Assembly (NCBI GenBank): GCA_036881905.1
Contig: JBAJNN010000041.1
Coordinates: 1-13,942, forward strand
Length of the DNA stretch: 13,942 nucleotides
DNA from: JBAJNN01 sp036881905
GTDB lineage: Bacteria > Pseudomonadota > Alphaproteobacteria > Rhizobiales > Im1
Direction: 5' to 3'
Positions 1 through 6,162 of this stretch are shown here, piece by piece; the first letter of the stretch is position 1; each line of letters starts with the position of its first letter. A model generated the notes under the pieces. It had not been told where the DNA came from and did not search any database. It was given only the letters and a program-made list of their open reading frames with translations. Position numbers and translations under genes: made by a program.

Positions 1-145
1 TCAGACCTCAGATCAGCGCGCCGCAGACCTGCGCGTGTGGATCCCCCTCTACAATTGGCATCGACCACACGGTGCAATAAAAGATCAAACCCCAATCAGT
101 CGCCTCGGCCTAAACAAGGACAACCTATTGAGGCTCCACAACTAG
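1..145 (+). mobile_element. IS481-family transposase, C-terminal remnant (5' part outside window)
   Basis: Reading from base 2, the frame is open until a TAG at 143-145 and gives 47 residues. They contain the block YNWHRPHGAIK followed by TPISRL, which is the typical C-terminal end of the integrase (DDE) domain in IS481-type transposases (family pattern: YN-W/H-HRPH-x-A-L, then TP-x-SRL). The catalytic D, D and E residues lie upstream and cannot be seen, so it is unknown whether the element is intact. The protein would cut and join transposon ends. I could not identify a terminal inverted repeat after the stop codon. An IS3-family transposase is a less likely alternative, because its tail also carries an HxxRPH motif. 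Confidence 0.8.
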
Positions 146-214
146 AGCTTAATCCGAGCTGGAGCGATAGCTGCGGATCGATAGGGGTATGCGGCCGGAG
201 CAAAAATTCAAGAA

Positions 215-246
215 CGCCGGTTCGATCCGATCGGATCGAACCGGCG
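215..246. repeat. Perfect 32-bp palindrome
   Basis: Two 16-base arms, CGCCGGTTCGATCCGA and its exact reverse complement, meet with no spacer. All 16 pairs match. Three further pairs (AAG 210-212 with CTT 247-249) can form outside the palindrome across a two-base bulge. As RNA it would be a very stable hairpin. Only CTTTGGG follows it, so it lacks the T-run of a normal intrinsic terminator. It sits about 70 bases after the transposase stop, so it may be a transcription block beside the IS, an IS-end structure or a protein binding site. Confidence 0.9.
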
Positions 247-304
247 CTTTGGGATTCCGCGCTTTCCGCGCGTAACGGCGGCGACAAGGCGGGTCTCGTG
301 GCCG

Positions 305-334
305 TTGTTTGCTCAGCCGTGCTCTGATGATAAT
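305..334 (+). promoter_or_regulatory. Possible promoter for the MFS gene
   Basis: A -35-like TTGTTT (305-310) and a -10-like GATAAT (329-334) are separated by 18 bases, about 75 bases ahead of the MFS start codon at 412. The match to the sigma70 consensus is fair, and no other support is visible. Confidence 0.3.
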
Positions 335-411
335 AACGACGACTGGCGCGGATTTGGCTTGGCGTATCCGTTGGGGAGGAGCCTTCGGACAAATCCGATG
401 GGAAGGTAGGA

Positions 412-1649
412 ATGTCACGGGAGAGCACGGGAATTTCCAAATACACCCCTTACAACTATGTCTTCAGCGTGTTTACGACCCTGATCGGCGTCGGCGTCGT
501 CAGATTTGCCTTTGTATGGCTGGCATGGACACAAACGCATTCTTACGCGTGGACTGGAGCAATCTCAACCATACAACTTGTTCCCACGATAGTTCTGGAT
601 TTATTCTTTGGAACCCTCTCCGATCGGGTCAACCCTTATCGGGCACAAATTTTCAATACGATTGTAGTTATTTTACTGGTCATATCTGTTATAATTTTCA
701 TAAAAATCGGTTTTATCAATATTTATGTCGTTTGTTTTCATGCCGCTTGCTCGGTATCAACGTGGCCGCCTATATACCGCTGCATATCGTCATACTCAGA
801 ACCATAACGAATAAAGAGATTTTCCCTAAACTGGTCACCCTGGACATGTTGGGATTCAGCACAGCCACTATAATAGGGCCGGCCATTGGCGGATATGTTT
901 TAGCCACATTCGGCTTTTATTGTGCCTTCGGATTTGGAATCATTTTAAGGCTTCACAGCATAGTCGTGCTTTGGCTGCTGGGTAAGGATTCTACTCCCGG
1001 GACACCTTCTGAAGCGGGAATTTTTCACGATATAAAAAATTTATTGAAATTTGTTGCAAACAATAAACCCGTGCTTAAAATCCTTCTGTTATCCGCAATA
1101 AGGGGCATGTTGTTGAGCGGGATGGTGCAGCTGTTGCCGGTGATTGCCGGCGGCCTGTTTGCCAAGGACGCCGATGAGGCCGGGGTGCTTATGGCCGCCT
1201 CTGGAGTGGGAGCGATCATGTCCACGATTGTCCTGCTCATGCTGCCGAATTCGTCATTGATAAAAGAGGTTTCCGGGCTTTACATCTTTCTTACGATCGG
1301 TTTGTTCGCGTTATTCGTCATGGCCTTTGGGCCATCCTGGCCTGGTTTTATCGTCGCCTCGGCTGTTTTGGGCTTCGGCGCAACCGGGGCAAGTGTTGTT
1401 TCACAGGCTGCTACGCAACTGGCCTCCCCTCCCGATATGCAGGGCAAAATGGCGTCTGTGTGGTCGATCTCCGCCATAGGCGGAACCGCCGCCGGCGCGT
1501 TCCTCTTCGGGCTGGCGCTGGACAGCTTCCCCGCAACCAAGGTGTTTGTCTTCGCCATCTTCACCGGCGTAGCGGTGATCATGGCCTGCGGGTATTTTGT
1601 GAGGGCGAGGCCGACAAACGGTGGAACGAACTCTCCTGGAAGCCCCTGA
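412..1649 (+). pseudogene. MFS transporter (exporter type), interrupted by one frameshift
   Basis: Two frames together give one major facilitator protein of about 412 residues, a usual length for a 12-helix MFS exporter. The first part (412 to about 747) starts after a GGAAGG ribosome binding site. It holds the first helices and a motif-A-like loop, GTLSDRVNP. The frame then stops at 805-807. The rest of the protein is read in the frame one base back, from about 747 to 1649, starting LLGINVAAYIP and including IGPAIGGYVLATFG, a conserved MFS segment. The overall style resembles the EntS/MFS_3 group of small-molecule exporters. The coding up to about 1100 is unusually AT-rich compared with genes further right. 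Lying just ahead of the peptide and SagB genes, it could export their product. Loss of one base near 745-750, or a sequencing error, would explain the break. I see no standard slippery heptamer. The family call is fairly sure; whether it is really inactive is not. Confidence 0.75.
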
Positions 1650-1679
1650 ACTTTAGAATATAATAAACTCAATAGGTTG

Positions 1680-1714
1680 TGAACCGAGGTCGTTCGGTAA
1701 GGTTCAGGGTTTTT
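1680..1714 (+). terminator. Possible intrinsic terminator after the MFS gene
   Basis: TGAACC (1680-1685) pairs with GGTTCA (1701-1706), and after GGG a run of five T follows (1710-1714). The 15-base loop is long and holds an alternative inner pairing ACCGA/TCGGT. It sits 30 bases after the MFS stop codon, so the MFS gene and the downstream peptide gene may be separate transcripts. Confidence 0.4.
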
Positions 1715-1745
1715 CACATTATTTCCACAGCTGAGTCTGACCGAC

Positions 1746-1788
1746 TTGACACGGGGCTCTACAGTTTGTGTTGCAAGCTTAAGTTGCA
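1746..1788 (+). promoter_or_regulatory. Promoter/operator candidate for the peptide gene
   Basis: A perfect -35 hexamer TTGACA lies at 1746-1751, but the -10 at the right distance (TGTTGC, 1769-1774) is weak, so this promoter may need an activator. Directly at that place is an inverted repeat TGCAA (1772-1776), seven bases, TTGCA (1784-1788), which could be a regulator binding site. Everything lies 30-70 bases ahead of the peptide start at 1818. Confidence 0.35.
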
Positions 1789-1817
1789 CATTTAAACCCT
1801 CACATAGGAGATGTGTT

Positions 1818-1892
1818 ATGAAAAAGGTGAATGTGCAAACCGACCTGTACATGCAGGATCGTATTCCTGCGATGCTTAGGATCGGAAAGTGA
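1818..1892 (+). CDS. 24-residue peptide, candidate RiPP precursor
   Basis: An ATG at 1818 follows AGGAG (1806-1810) with seven bases between, a good ribosome binding site. The frame runs 24 codons to TGA at 1890-1892. The peptide begins MKKV, has DLYMQDR in the middle and ends RIPAMLRIGK. It has no Cys and no Ser, a single Thr (position 8), one Tyr (11), and no signal peptide or membrane segment. An intrinsic terminator starts right after its stop codon and a SagB-type dehydrogenase follows. This order (short peptide, terminator, modifying enzyme) is known from RiPP operons such as streptolysin S, where a terminator lies between sagA and sagB. The peptide resembles no family I can name; in size it is like the PQQ precursor PqqA (about 24 residues), but I see no PqqA-type Glu-x3-Tyr motif. 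It could instead be a leader peptide of an attenuator, but no runs of a regulatory amino acid codon are present. The precursor role is inferred. Confidence 0.55.
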   Translation: MKKVNVQTDLYMQDRIPAMLRIGK

Positions 1893-1927
1893 AAAAGAGG
1901 GCGACGCCTAATGGCGTCGCCCTTTTT
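1892..1927 (+). terminator. Strong intrinsic terminator between peptide gene and SagB gene
   Basis: GGGCGACGCC (1899-1908) pairs perfectly with GGCGTCGCCC (1913-1922) around a TAAT loop. Five T follow (1923-1927) and five A precede (1892-1896), so it could also work on the other strand. The hairpin begins six bases after the peptide stop codon. It should let much more peptide mRNA be made than SagB mRNA, with SagB expressed by read-through. The most upstream SagB ATG (1911) lies partly in the loop, so folding would also hide that start. Confidence 0.88.
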
Positions 1928-3017
1928 GACGAATGTTGCCATGCTCAACCCGAATCTGTTTTTTTATATCGATCGAGGCCGGGTAATCCTTTGGGATTAC
2001 GAGGCGCAGTCTCAGTTCGATATGGATGGCGAGCATTTGGATGCCCTGTTCAAAATAGTCGGGGGGGAGTCCGGCAAAGTGTCGCAGACAATCGTTAATG
2101 AGCTTCATGAAAACAATATTCTGGTTGAAAACACCGCTCTGCCCCAAGACTGGGGCTGGGACCGGCTTGCTCATATTTTTCACTTCGGAACGCAGATGCC
2201 GCGGCACAAGGAGGAGGACAAGCAAGCCATAGACGAAAGCGTCTATCTTGAGCATTGTTCCACTCTTGCCGAGACGGCGCCGGAGCTGCACAAGACCTAT
2301 AAAGGCCCTGCGACTGCTCTGCCGGACCCCGACCTTGAGATGCTAAAAGGCATATCCTTGTGGGAGGCGTTATTCGCAAGGATGACCTCTAGACAATTCG
2401 GAGCCGGCGTGCTATCGCTGGATATACTGTCTACCGTTCTCTACGCCACATTTTACGCCATCCATGGCGATGAGCGCAAAGATACCGAAGACTTTGGTAT
2501 CCGAATGATCGGCTACAGACGCTCTTCGCCATCGGCGGGAGGATTGCAAAGCCCCGAACCCTATGTGTTGATCCGGAATGTTGAGAACATTGCCGCCGGC
2601 TTATATCATTACAGTTCCAGGAATCACACTTTGACACTGATCGGCCACTCCTTCGACGATGTCGATTTGGGGCGTGTTCTCGGTGGGCAGATGTGGGCAA
2701 ATGAGGTGTCTGCAGGTGTGTTCCTGACCTCCAGTCTGAAAAAACTGACCTGGAAATATCCTCATTCCAGATCGTACCGGGATGCCTATATCGATATTGG
2801 CGCCCTGCTCCAGACGTTCCAACTCACCTGCGCCGCTTTCGGCATTTCCTGTTGGATGACGGGATATTTTCTCGATCGCGAGATTGACAGGCTTCTCGGG
2901 ATCAACTGCGGGGAAGAAATATCAACCTTCTTCATCGGCGTCGGCGCGGGAAAGCCTCAGCCGCTTTCCAAAAAAACCATGGAGATCGCGGCCAAGCCCA
3001 GTCAACGCAAACACTGA
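1911..3017 (+). CDS. SagB/ThcOx-type FMN-dependent dehydrogenase
   Basis: This is a nitroreductase-fold flavoenzyme of the SagB type, the group that oxidises azolines to azoles or does related dehydrogenations on RiPPs and other natural products. Residues about 11-90 (MLNPNLFFYI, VILWDY) match the N-terminal, winged-helix-like part usual in SagB proteins. The flavin domain starts near 148 with SLWEALFARMTSRQFG, a version of the family's R-x-S-R-x-F segment. It continues with RRSSPSAGGLQSPEPYVL (203-220; family: R-x-SPSAGAxxxxE-YV), GLYHYSSRNHTL (230-241), DIGALLQTFQL (295-305) and FFIGVGAGKPQPL near the end. Length (368) is normal. The 1911 ATG has AGAGGG (1896-1901) upstream but lies in the terminator hairpin; the ATG at 1941 fits the family's usual beginning equally well but has no clear ribosome binding site. 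It would act in the cytoplasm, probably on the 24-residue peptide just upstream. No YcaO cyclase is present in the window, so azole formation cannot be assumed. Confidence 0.85.
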   Translation: MASPFLTNVAMLNPNLFFYIDRGRVILWDYEAQSQFDMDGEHLDALFKIVGGESGKVSQTIVNELHENNILVENTALPQDWGWDRLAHIFHFGTQMPRHKEEDKQAIDESVYLEHCSTLAETAPELHKTYKGPATALPDPDLEMLKGISLWEALFARMTSRQFGAGVLSLDILSTVLYATFYAIHGDERKDTEDFGIRMIGYRRSSPSAGGLQSPEPYVLIRNVENIAAGLYHYSSRNHTLTLIGHSFDDVDLGRVLGGQMWANEVSAGVFLTSSLKKLTWKYPHSRSYRDAYIDIGALLQTFQLTCAAFGISCWMTGYFLDREIDRLLGINCGEEISTFFIGVGAGKPQPLSKKTMEIAAKPSQRKH

Positions 3018-3200
3018 AGAATGCTCCCGCATGGGCCGAAAACCGCAAGCCAACCACCGCTTCCGGCCGCAGACGGGCGCATCGAACCTAAAGCTCAAAT
3101 TGGCGCCGAAAACGCAACCGATCCCGTTGGGAAGCCTCCGGGGTGCAGAATATCCATTCAATTCACCGATTTTCGGCAAAAGCGTTCATGTGTCGATTTG

Positions 3201-4178
3201 TCAGTGCCGCGTGACCGGCCCTAGCGCTTCAAACAGCGCGTCATCGCTGTCTTCTCGTGAATTGGGCGTGGTCAAAAGTTTCTCCCCGTAGAATATGGAA
3301 TTGGCTCCCGCCATCAGACACAAAACTTGCGCTTCGCGGTTGAGATTGTCGCGCCCGGCCGAAAGCCGAACGATCGATTTCGGCATGACGATGCGCGCCG
3401 TCGCCACCATGCGCACCAGCTCCAGGGGATCGACCGGTTCCCGCCCGGCAAGCGGCGTTCCCTCGACCGGAATCAGGGCATTGATCGGCACGCTCTCCGG
3501 ATGCGGCGAAAATACTGTCAGGACCTGCAACATCGAGGCGCGATCGCGGAGGCCTTCGCCCATGCCGATGATGCCGCCGCAACACAAGCCGATCCCGGCC
3601 TCGCGAACCGCCGCCAGAGTGTCGAGACGATCTTTATAGGTCCGGGTTGTGATGATTTTGTCGTAATAATCCGGGCCGGTGTCGAGATTATGGTTGTAGG
3701 AGGTCAAACCGGCTGCGGCCAGACGCCGTGCCTGATGGGGTTTCAGCATGCCGAGAGTGACGCAGGCCTCCATGCCGAGATCGCGAACGCCGGCGACCAT
3801 TTCGATCACCGCGTCGAATTGCGCCCCGTCGCGAACCTGTCGCCAGGCTGCCCCCATGCAAAACCGCTCCGCTCCGGCCGACCGCGCCCGTTTCGCGGCC
3901 TTGAGAACAGCCTCCGGCTCCATGAGCCGTTCCTTGTTCAGTTTGACGTCGCGATGATGCGCCGATTGCGGACAATAGGCGCAATCCTCCGGACAACCGC
4001 CGGTCTTGATGGAGAGAAGAGAAGCCTTTTGCAGAAAACCGGGGTCGTGATGGGCCCGATGCGTCGCAACGGCGTGTTGCAGAAGCTCACGCAGCGGCAG
4101 GCGATAAATCGCCTCGATCTCTTCCACCGTCCAGTCATGACGAATCGCCGGCCGATTTTCCAAACAGAGCTGTCCCAT
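3201..4178 (-). CDS. bioB: Biotin synthase
   Basis: BioB is a radical SAM enzyme that inserts sulfur into dethiobiotin in the last step of biotin synthesis. The 325 residues show all expected features. The radical SAM cluster motif is CPEDCAYC (Cys 62, 66 and 69). The ligands of the second [2Fe-2S] cluster are Cys107 (ERFCMGAAWR), Cys139 (EACVTLGML), Cys199 (GIGLCCGG) and Arg271 (VRLSAGRDN). The YNHNLDTGPDYY segment and the late GANSIFYGEKLLTT segment are typical of the family. Length is close to E. coli BioB (346). It starts five bases after the reconstructed end of bioY, so the two are co-transcribed. It runs convergent to the SagB gene with 183 bases between their ends. No other biotin-synthesis gene is in the window. 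The call is very secure. Confidence 0.97.
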   Translation of the reverse strand: MGQLCLENRPAIRHDWTVEEIEAIYRLPLRELLQHAVATHRAHHDPGFLQKASLLSIKTGGCPEDCAYCPQSAHHRDVKLNKERLMEPEAVLKAAKRARSAGAERFCMGAAWRQVRDGAQFDAVIEMVAGVRDLGMEACVTLGMLKPHQARRLAAAGLTSYNHNLDTGPDYYDKIITTRTYKDRLDTLAAVREAGIGLCCGGIIGMGEGLRDRASMLQVLTVFSPHPESVPINALIPVEGTPLAGREPVDPLELVRMVATARIVMPKSIVRLSAGRDNLNREAQVLCLMAGANSIFYGEKLLTTPNSREDSDDALFEALGPVTRH

Positions 4179-4183
4179 TGCGC

Positions 4184-4781
4184 CTATTTACCGTCGCGTT
4201 TTCCGTGCAGACGAGTGAGCACCTCACCACCGAACACGACAAGGGCGACTTTCACGATGTCGGCCAGTATGAACGGGCTGAAGCCTAAGGCGACGATCTT
4301 GCCGGCCGGAACAAAGCGGGCAAGCCAAGCCAGGCCCGGCCCGGAGCATAAATCACCACCATACCCAGCATCATGACGCCGAAACGCAGAGCCGGACCAC
4401 GCCCGCGCGCCAGGGGCTGACCAGCCCGGCTGCGAGGAGAAAGCCCAGAAGATAGCCCCCCGTCGGTCCCATCATGTAGGCAAGTCCTATTCCATGTTGC
4501 GGTGTTCCGGCGAAAACCGGCAATCCCACCAATCCCGCAGTAAGCCAGGACGCGACGGCCATCAGGGCCTGACGCGGGGGAAGCCCGAGCGCAATGATCA
4601 TCAAACTTGCGGTTTGCATTGTCTGCGGCGCCGGCCGGAACGGAATTTCGATTTTCGATCCCACCGTCATCAGGGCGATACCGGTGACAATCGCCAGGCC
4701 GTGGTTCATTATGACCGTGGAATATGCGCCAAACCGGCCGGCTTTCCTATCTTCAGCCGGTTTCGGGTTGGTGCTGTTCAT
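4184..4781 (-). pseudogene. bioY: Biotin transporter BioY (ECF S-component), broken by two frameshifts
   Basis: BioY is the membrane protein that binds biotin for uptake, alone or with EcfAT. The intact first frame (4781 down to about 4395) shows MTVGSKIEIPFRPAPQTMQT and the hallmark GPTGGYLLGF, then runs out of frame and stops at 4371. Shifting one base near 4391-4395 (a missing G) restores ALRFGVMMLGMVVIYAPG. A second shift is a 5-bp tandem duplication, GCCCG twice at 4334-4343; removing one copy gives APGLAWLARFVPAGKIVALG, then FSPFILADIVKVALVVFGGE, the normal BioY C-terminus, ending at TAG 4184-4186. The ATG at 4781 has AAAGGA nine bases upstream on its strand. The rebuilt protein is about 200 residues, normal for BioY. 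As written, the last three or so helices are lost. Either the gene is dead or the assembly holds errors; the exact tandem duplication suggests a real slippage mutation. Confidence 0.88.
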
Positions 4782-4791
4782 AGTGGACTAT
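4780..4791. promoter_or_regulatory. Short inverted repeat at the bioY start
   Basis: ATAGT, two bases, ACTAT form a perfect 12-base palindrome that covers the first bases of bioY's start codon. The repeat could be an operator or chance. It does not match the BioR box pattern (TTATMKATAA) known from alphaproteobacterial biotin genes. Confidence 0.3.
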
Positions 4792-4884
4792 CCTTTCCGA
4801 TATGATTGTCGAGTTTAAAAATTTAAGGATGAGAATTTTGGTATATCTCAGCCATAATCTTCTTACAAGCCCGATTGGTCCGGT

Positions 4885-4943
4885 AGGGTGGCGACATCGC
4901 CGTTGACACCCTGCCCGCCCGCCGAGTATGCTATGCAGGCGGG
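4885..4943 (+). promoter_or_regulatory. Promoter of the tyrosine-degradation operon with nested inverted repeats
   Basis: TTGACA (4903-4908), 18 bases, TATGCT (4927-4932) makes a good sigma70-type promoter about 115 bases ahead of the hpd start. Three inverted repeats overlap it. GGCGACATCGCC (4890-4901) ends just before the -35. AGGGTG (4885-4890) pairs with CACCCT (4907-4912) across the -35. CCCGCC (4918-4923) pairs with GGCGGG (4938-4943) across the -10. Such placing is what one expects of repressor or activator sites. Homogentisate genes are often controlled by local regulators, but no regulator gene is in the window, so the protein involved is unknown. Confidence 0.5.
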
Positions 4944-5049
4944 ATTTGAGAGCCTCTAAAATGACCGAGAATCCTGAAAAACAGCATAAAACGGTTTTCG
5001 GGGAGGGACACTATGATCCGTGCCGGTACTTTGAAGGAGGACATGATTT

Positions 5050-6162
5050 ATGGGACCTTTTCCTCATGATGCGCCGAAAGCCGTCATCGACAGCGTCAAT
5101 GTGGCGGGAACCGACGGGTTTGAATTCGTCGAATTCGCCCATCCCGAGGCTGGGACGCTCGAAGGCATTTTCGCGAAAATGGGCTATTGCGAAGTCGCTC
5201 GCCACAAGCTCAAGGATATATCGCTCTATCGTCAGGGCGACATCAATTACATCGTCAATCGCCAGCCCGGCAGTCACGCTGAAAAGTTCGTGCGCGATCA
5301 TGGTCCTTGTGCACCGGCGATGGCCTGGCGCGTCGTCGATGCTCAACATGCCTTAAAATGCGCGCTCGACTACGGCGCTGAGGAATATACCGGCGCCGGC
5401 AAGAGCCTTGATGCGCCGGCGGTGATCGGCATCGGCGGGTCGCTCTTGTATTTCGTCGATCGCTATGGAGCGGACGGCTCCTGCTATGGGCAAGAGTATG
5501 ACTGGCTCGATGCACCCGATCCGAAGCCTGCCGGTGCGGGGTTTTATTATCTCGACCATTTGACCCATAATGTCCGGCGCGGCAACATGTCCACCTGGTA
5601 TGATTTTTATGCCAAGGCCTTCAAATTCCGCGAGATTCGCTATTTCGACATCAAGGGCAAGCAGACCGGGCTTTATTCGCGGGCGCTGACCTCGCCTGAC
5701 GGCAAGATCAGGATTCCGATCAACGAAAGCGCCGATGACAATAGCCAGATCGAAGAGTATTTGCAGGCCTATAAGGGCGAGGGCATTCAGCATATCGCGG
5801 TCGGCGCCCAGGACATTTATGCCGCAACCGACCGGATCGCCGCTAACGGCATTGCCTTTATGCCGCCGCCTCCGGCCGTCTATTATGACAAGTCGCACGC
5901 CCGGGTCAAAAACCATGACGAACCGATCGATAAACTCAAAAAACACGGCATATTGATCGATGGCGAAGGTGTCGTGGATGGTGGCGTCACCAAAATTTTG
6001 CTGCAAATCTTCTCCAAAACCCTGATCGGGCCGATTTTCTTTGAATTTATTCAGCGCAAGGGCGATGACGGCTTCGGCGAGGGCAATTTCCAGGCGTTGT
6101 TCGAATCGATCGAGGAAGACCAGATTCAGCGCGGAGTCCTGGAACCGGATAGCTTGTCATGA
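5050..6162 (+). CDS. hpd: 4-hydroxyphenylpyruvate dioxygenase
   Basis: HPPD is a non-heme Fe(II) enzyme that converts 4-hydroxyphenylpyruvate and O2 to homogentisate and CO2, the entry to the homogentisate route of tyrosine breakdown. The 370 residues contain both vicinal-oxygen-chelate halves. The iron ligands are His170 (YLDHLTHNV), His248 (GIQHIAVG) and Glu332 (FFEFIQRKG). The N-terminal NVAGTDGFEFVEFAHP and C-terminal GFGEGNFQALFESIEEDQ are typical of the bacterial enzyme. The ATG is fixed by a strong AAGGAGG (5034-5040), nine bases upstream; an ATG at 5043 is in another frame and stops after a few codons. First gene of a five-gene operon; its stop overlaps the start of hmgA in an ATGA. 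No oddity seen. Confidence 0.97.
   Translation: MGPFPHDAPKAVIDSVNVAGTDGFEFVEFAHPEAGTLEGIFAKMGYCEVARHKLKDISLYRQGDINYIVNRQPGSHAEKFVRDHGPCAPAMAWRVVDAQHALKCALDYGAEEYTGAGKSLDAPAVIGIGGSLLYFVDRYGADGSCYGQEYDWLDAPDPKPAGAGFYYLDHLTHNVRRGNMSTWYDFYAKAFKFREIRYFDIKGKQTGLYSRALTSPDGKIRIPINESADDNSQIEEYLQAYKGEGIQHIAVGAQDIYAATDRIAANGIAFMPPPPAVYYDKSHARVKNHDEPIDKLKKHGILIDGEGVVDGGVTKILLQIFSKTLIGPIFFEFIQRKGDDGFGEGNFQALFESIEEDQIQRGVLEPDSLS

Larger units (their letters stand above)
146..411. other. Non-coding interval between transposase remnant and MFS gene
   Basis: No convincing gene lies here. Open frames over this stretch on both strands have no recognisable protein features. It holds a 32-bp perfect palindrome (215-246), a possible sigma70-type promoter near 305-334, and the ribosome binding site GGAAGG (401-406), five bases before the ATG at 412. 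The right end of the IS element should lie in the first part, but I cannot mark it from sequence alone. Confidence 0.6.

Noticed and set aside
735..760. Programmed -1 ribosomal frameshift in the MFS gene
   Set aside because: The shift direction would fit, but no X-XXY-YYZ slippery heptamer and no strong hairpin are visible at the junction.
1280..1948. Minus-strand open frame of 222 codons
   Set aside because: It overlaps the MFS C-terminal part, the peptide gene and the terminator, and its translation is low-complexity with no family resemblance.
3018..3200. Terminator between the convergent SagB and bioB genes
   Set aside because: Only a four-pair hairpin (CCGA-TTT-TCGG near 3167-3177) without a T-run was found, too weak to report.
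3327..4376. Plus-strand open frame of 349 codons
   Set aside because: It lies antisense over bioB and bioY, whose own frames show full catalytic motifs. The plus-strand translation has no recognisable domain.
4782..4900. BioR operator upstream of bioY
   Set aside because: I looked for the TTATMKATAA palindrome and found no match; only AT-rich stretches and a short ATAGT/ACTAT repeat are present.
4961..5356. Small upstream frame starting at 4961 that runs into hpd
   Set aside because: The first 25 or so residues read plausibly, but it continues out of frame through hpd, and part of it is simply the hpd ribosome binding site translated. I saw no ribosome binding site good enough to support it.
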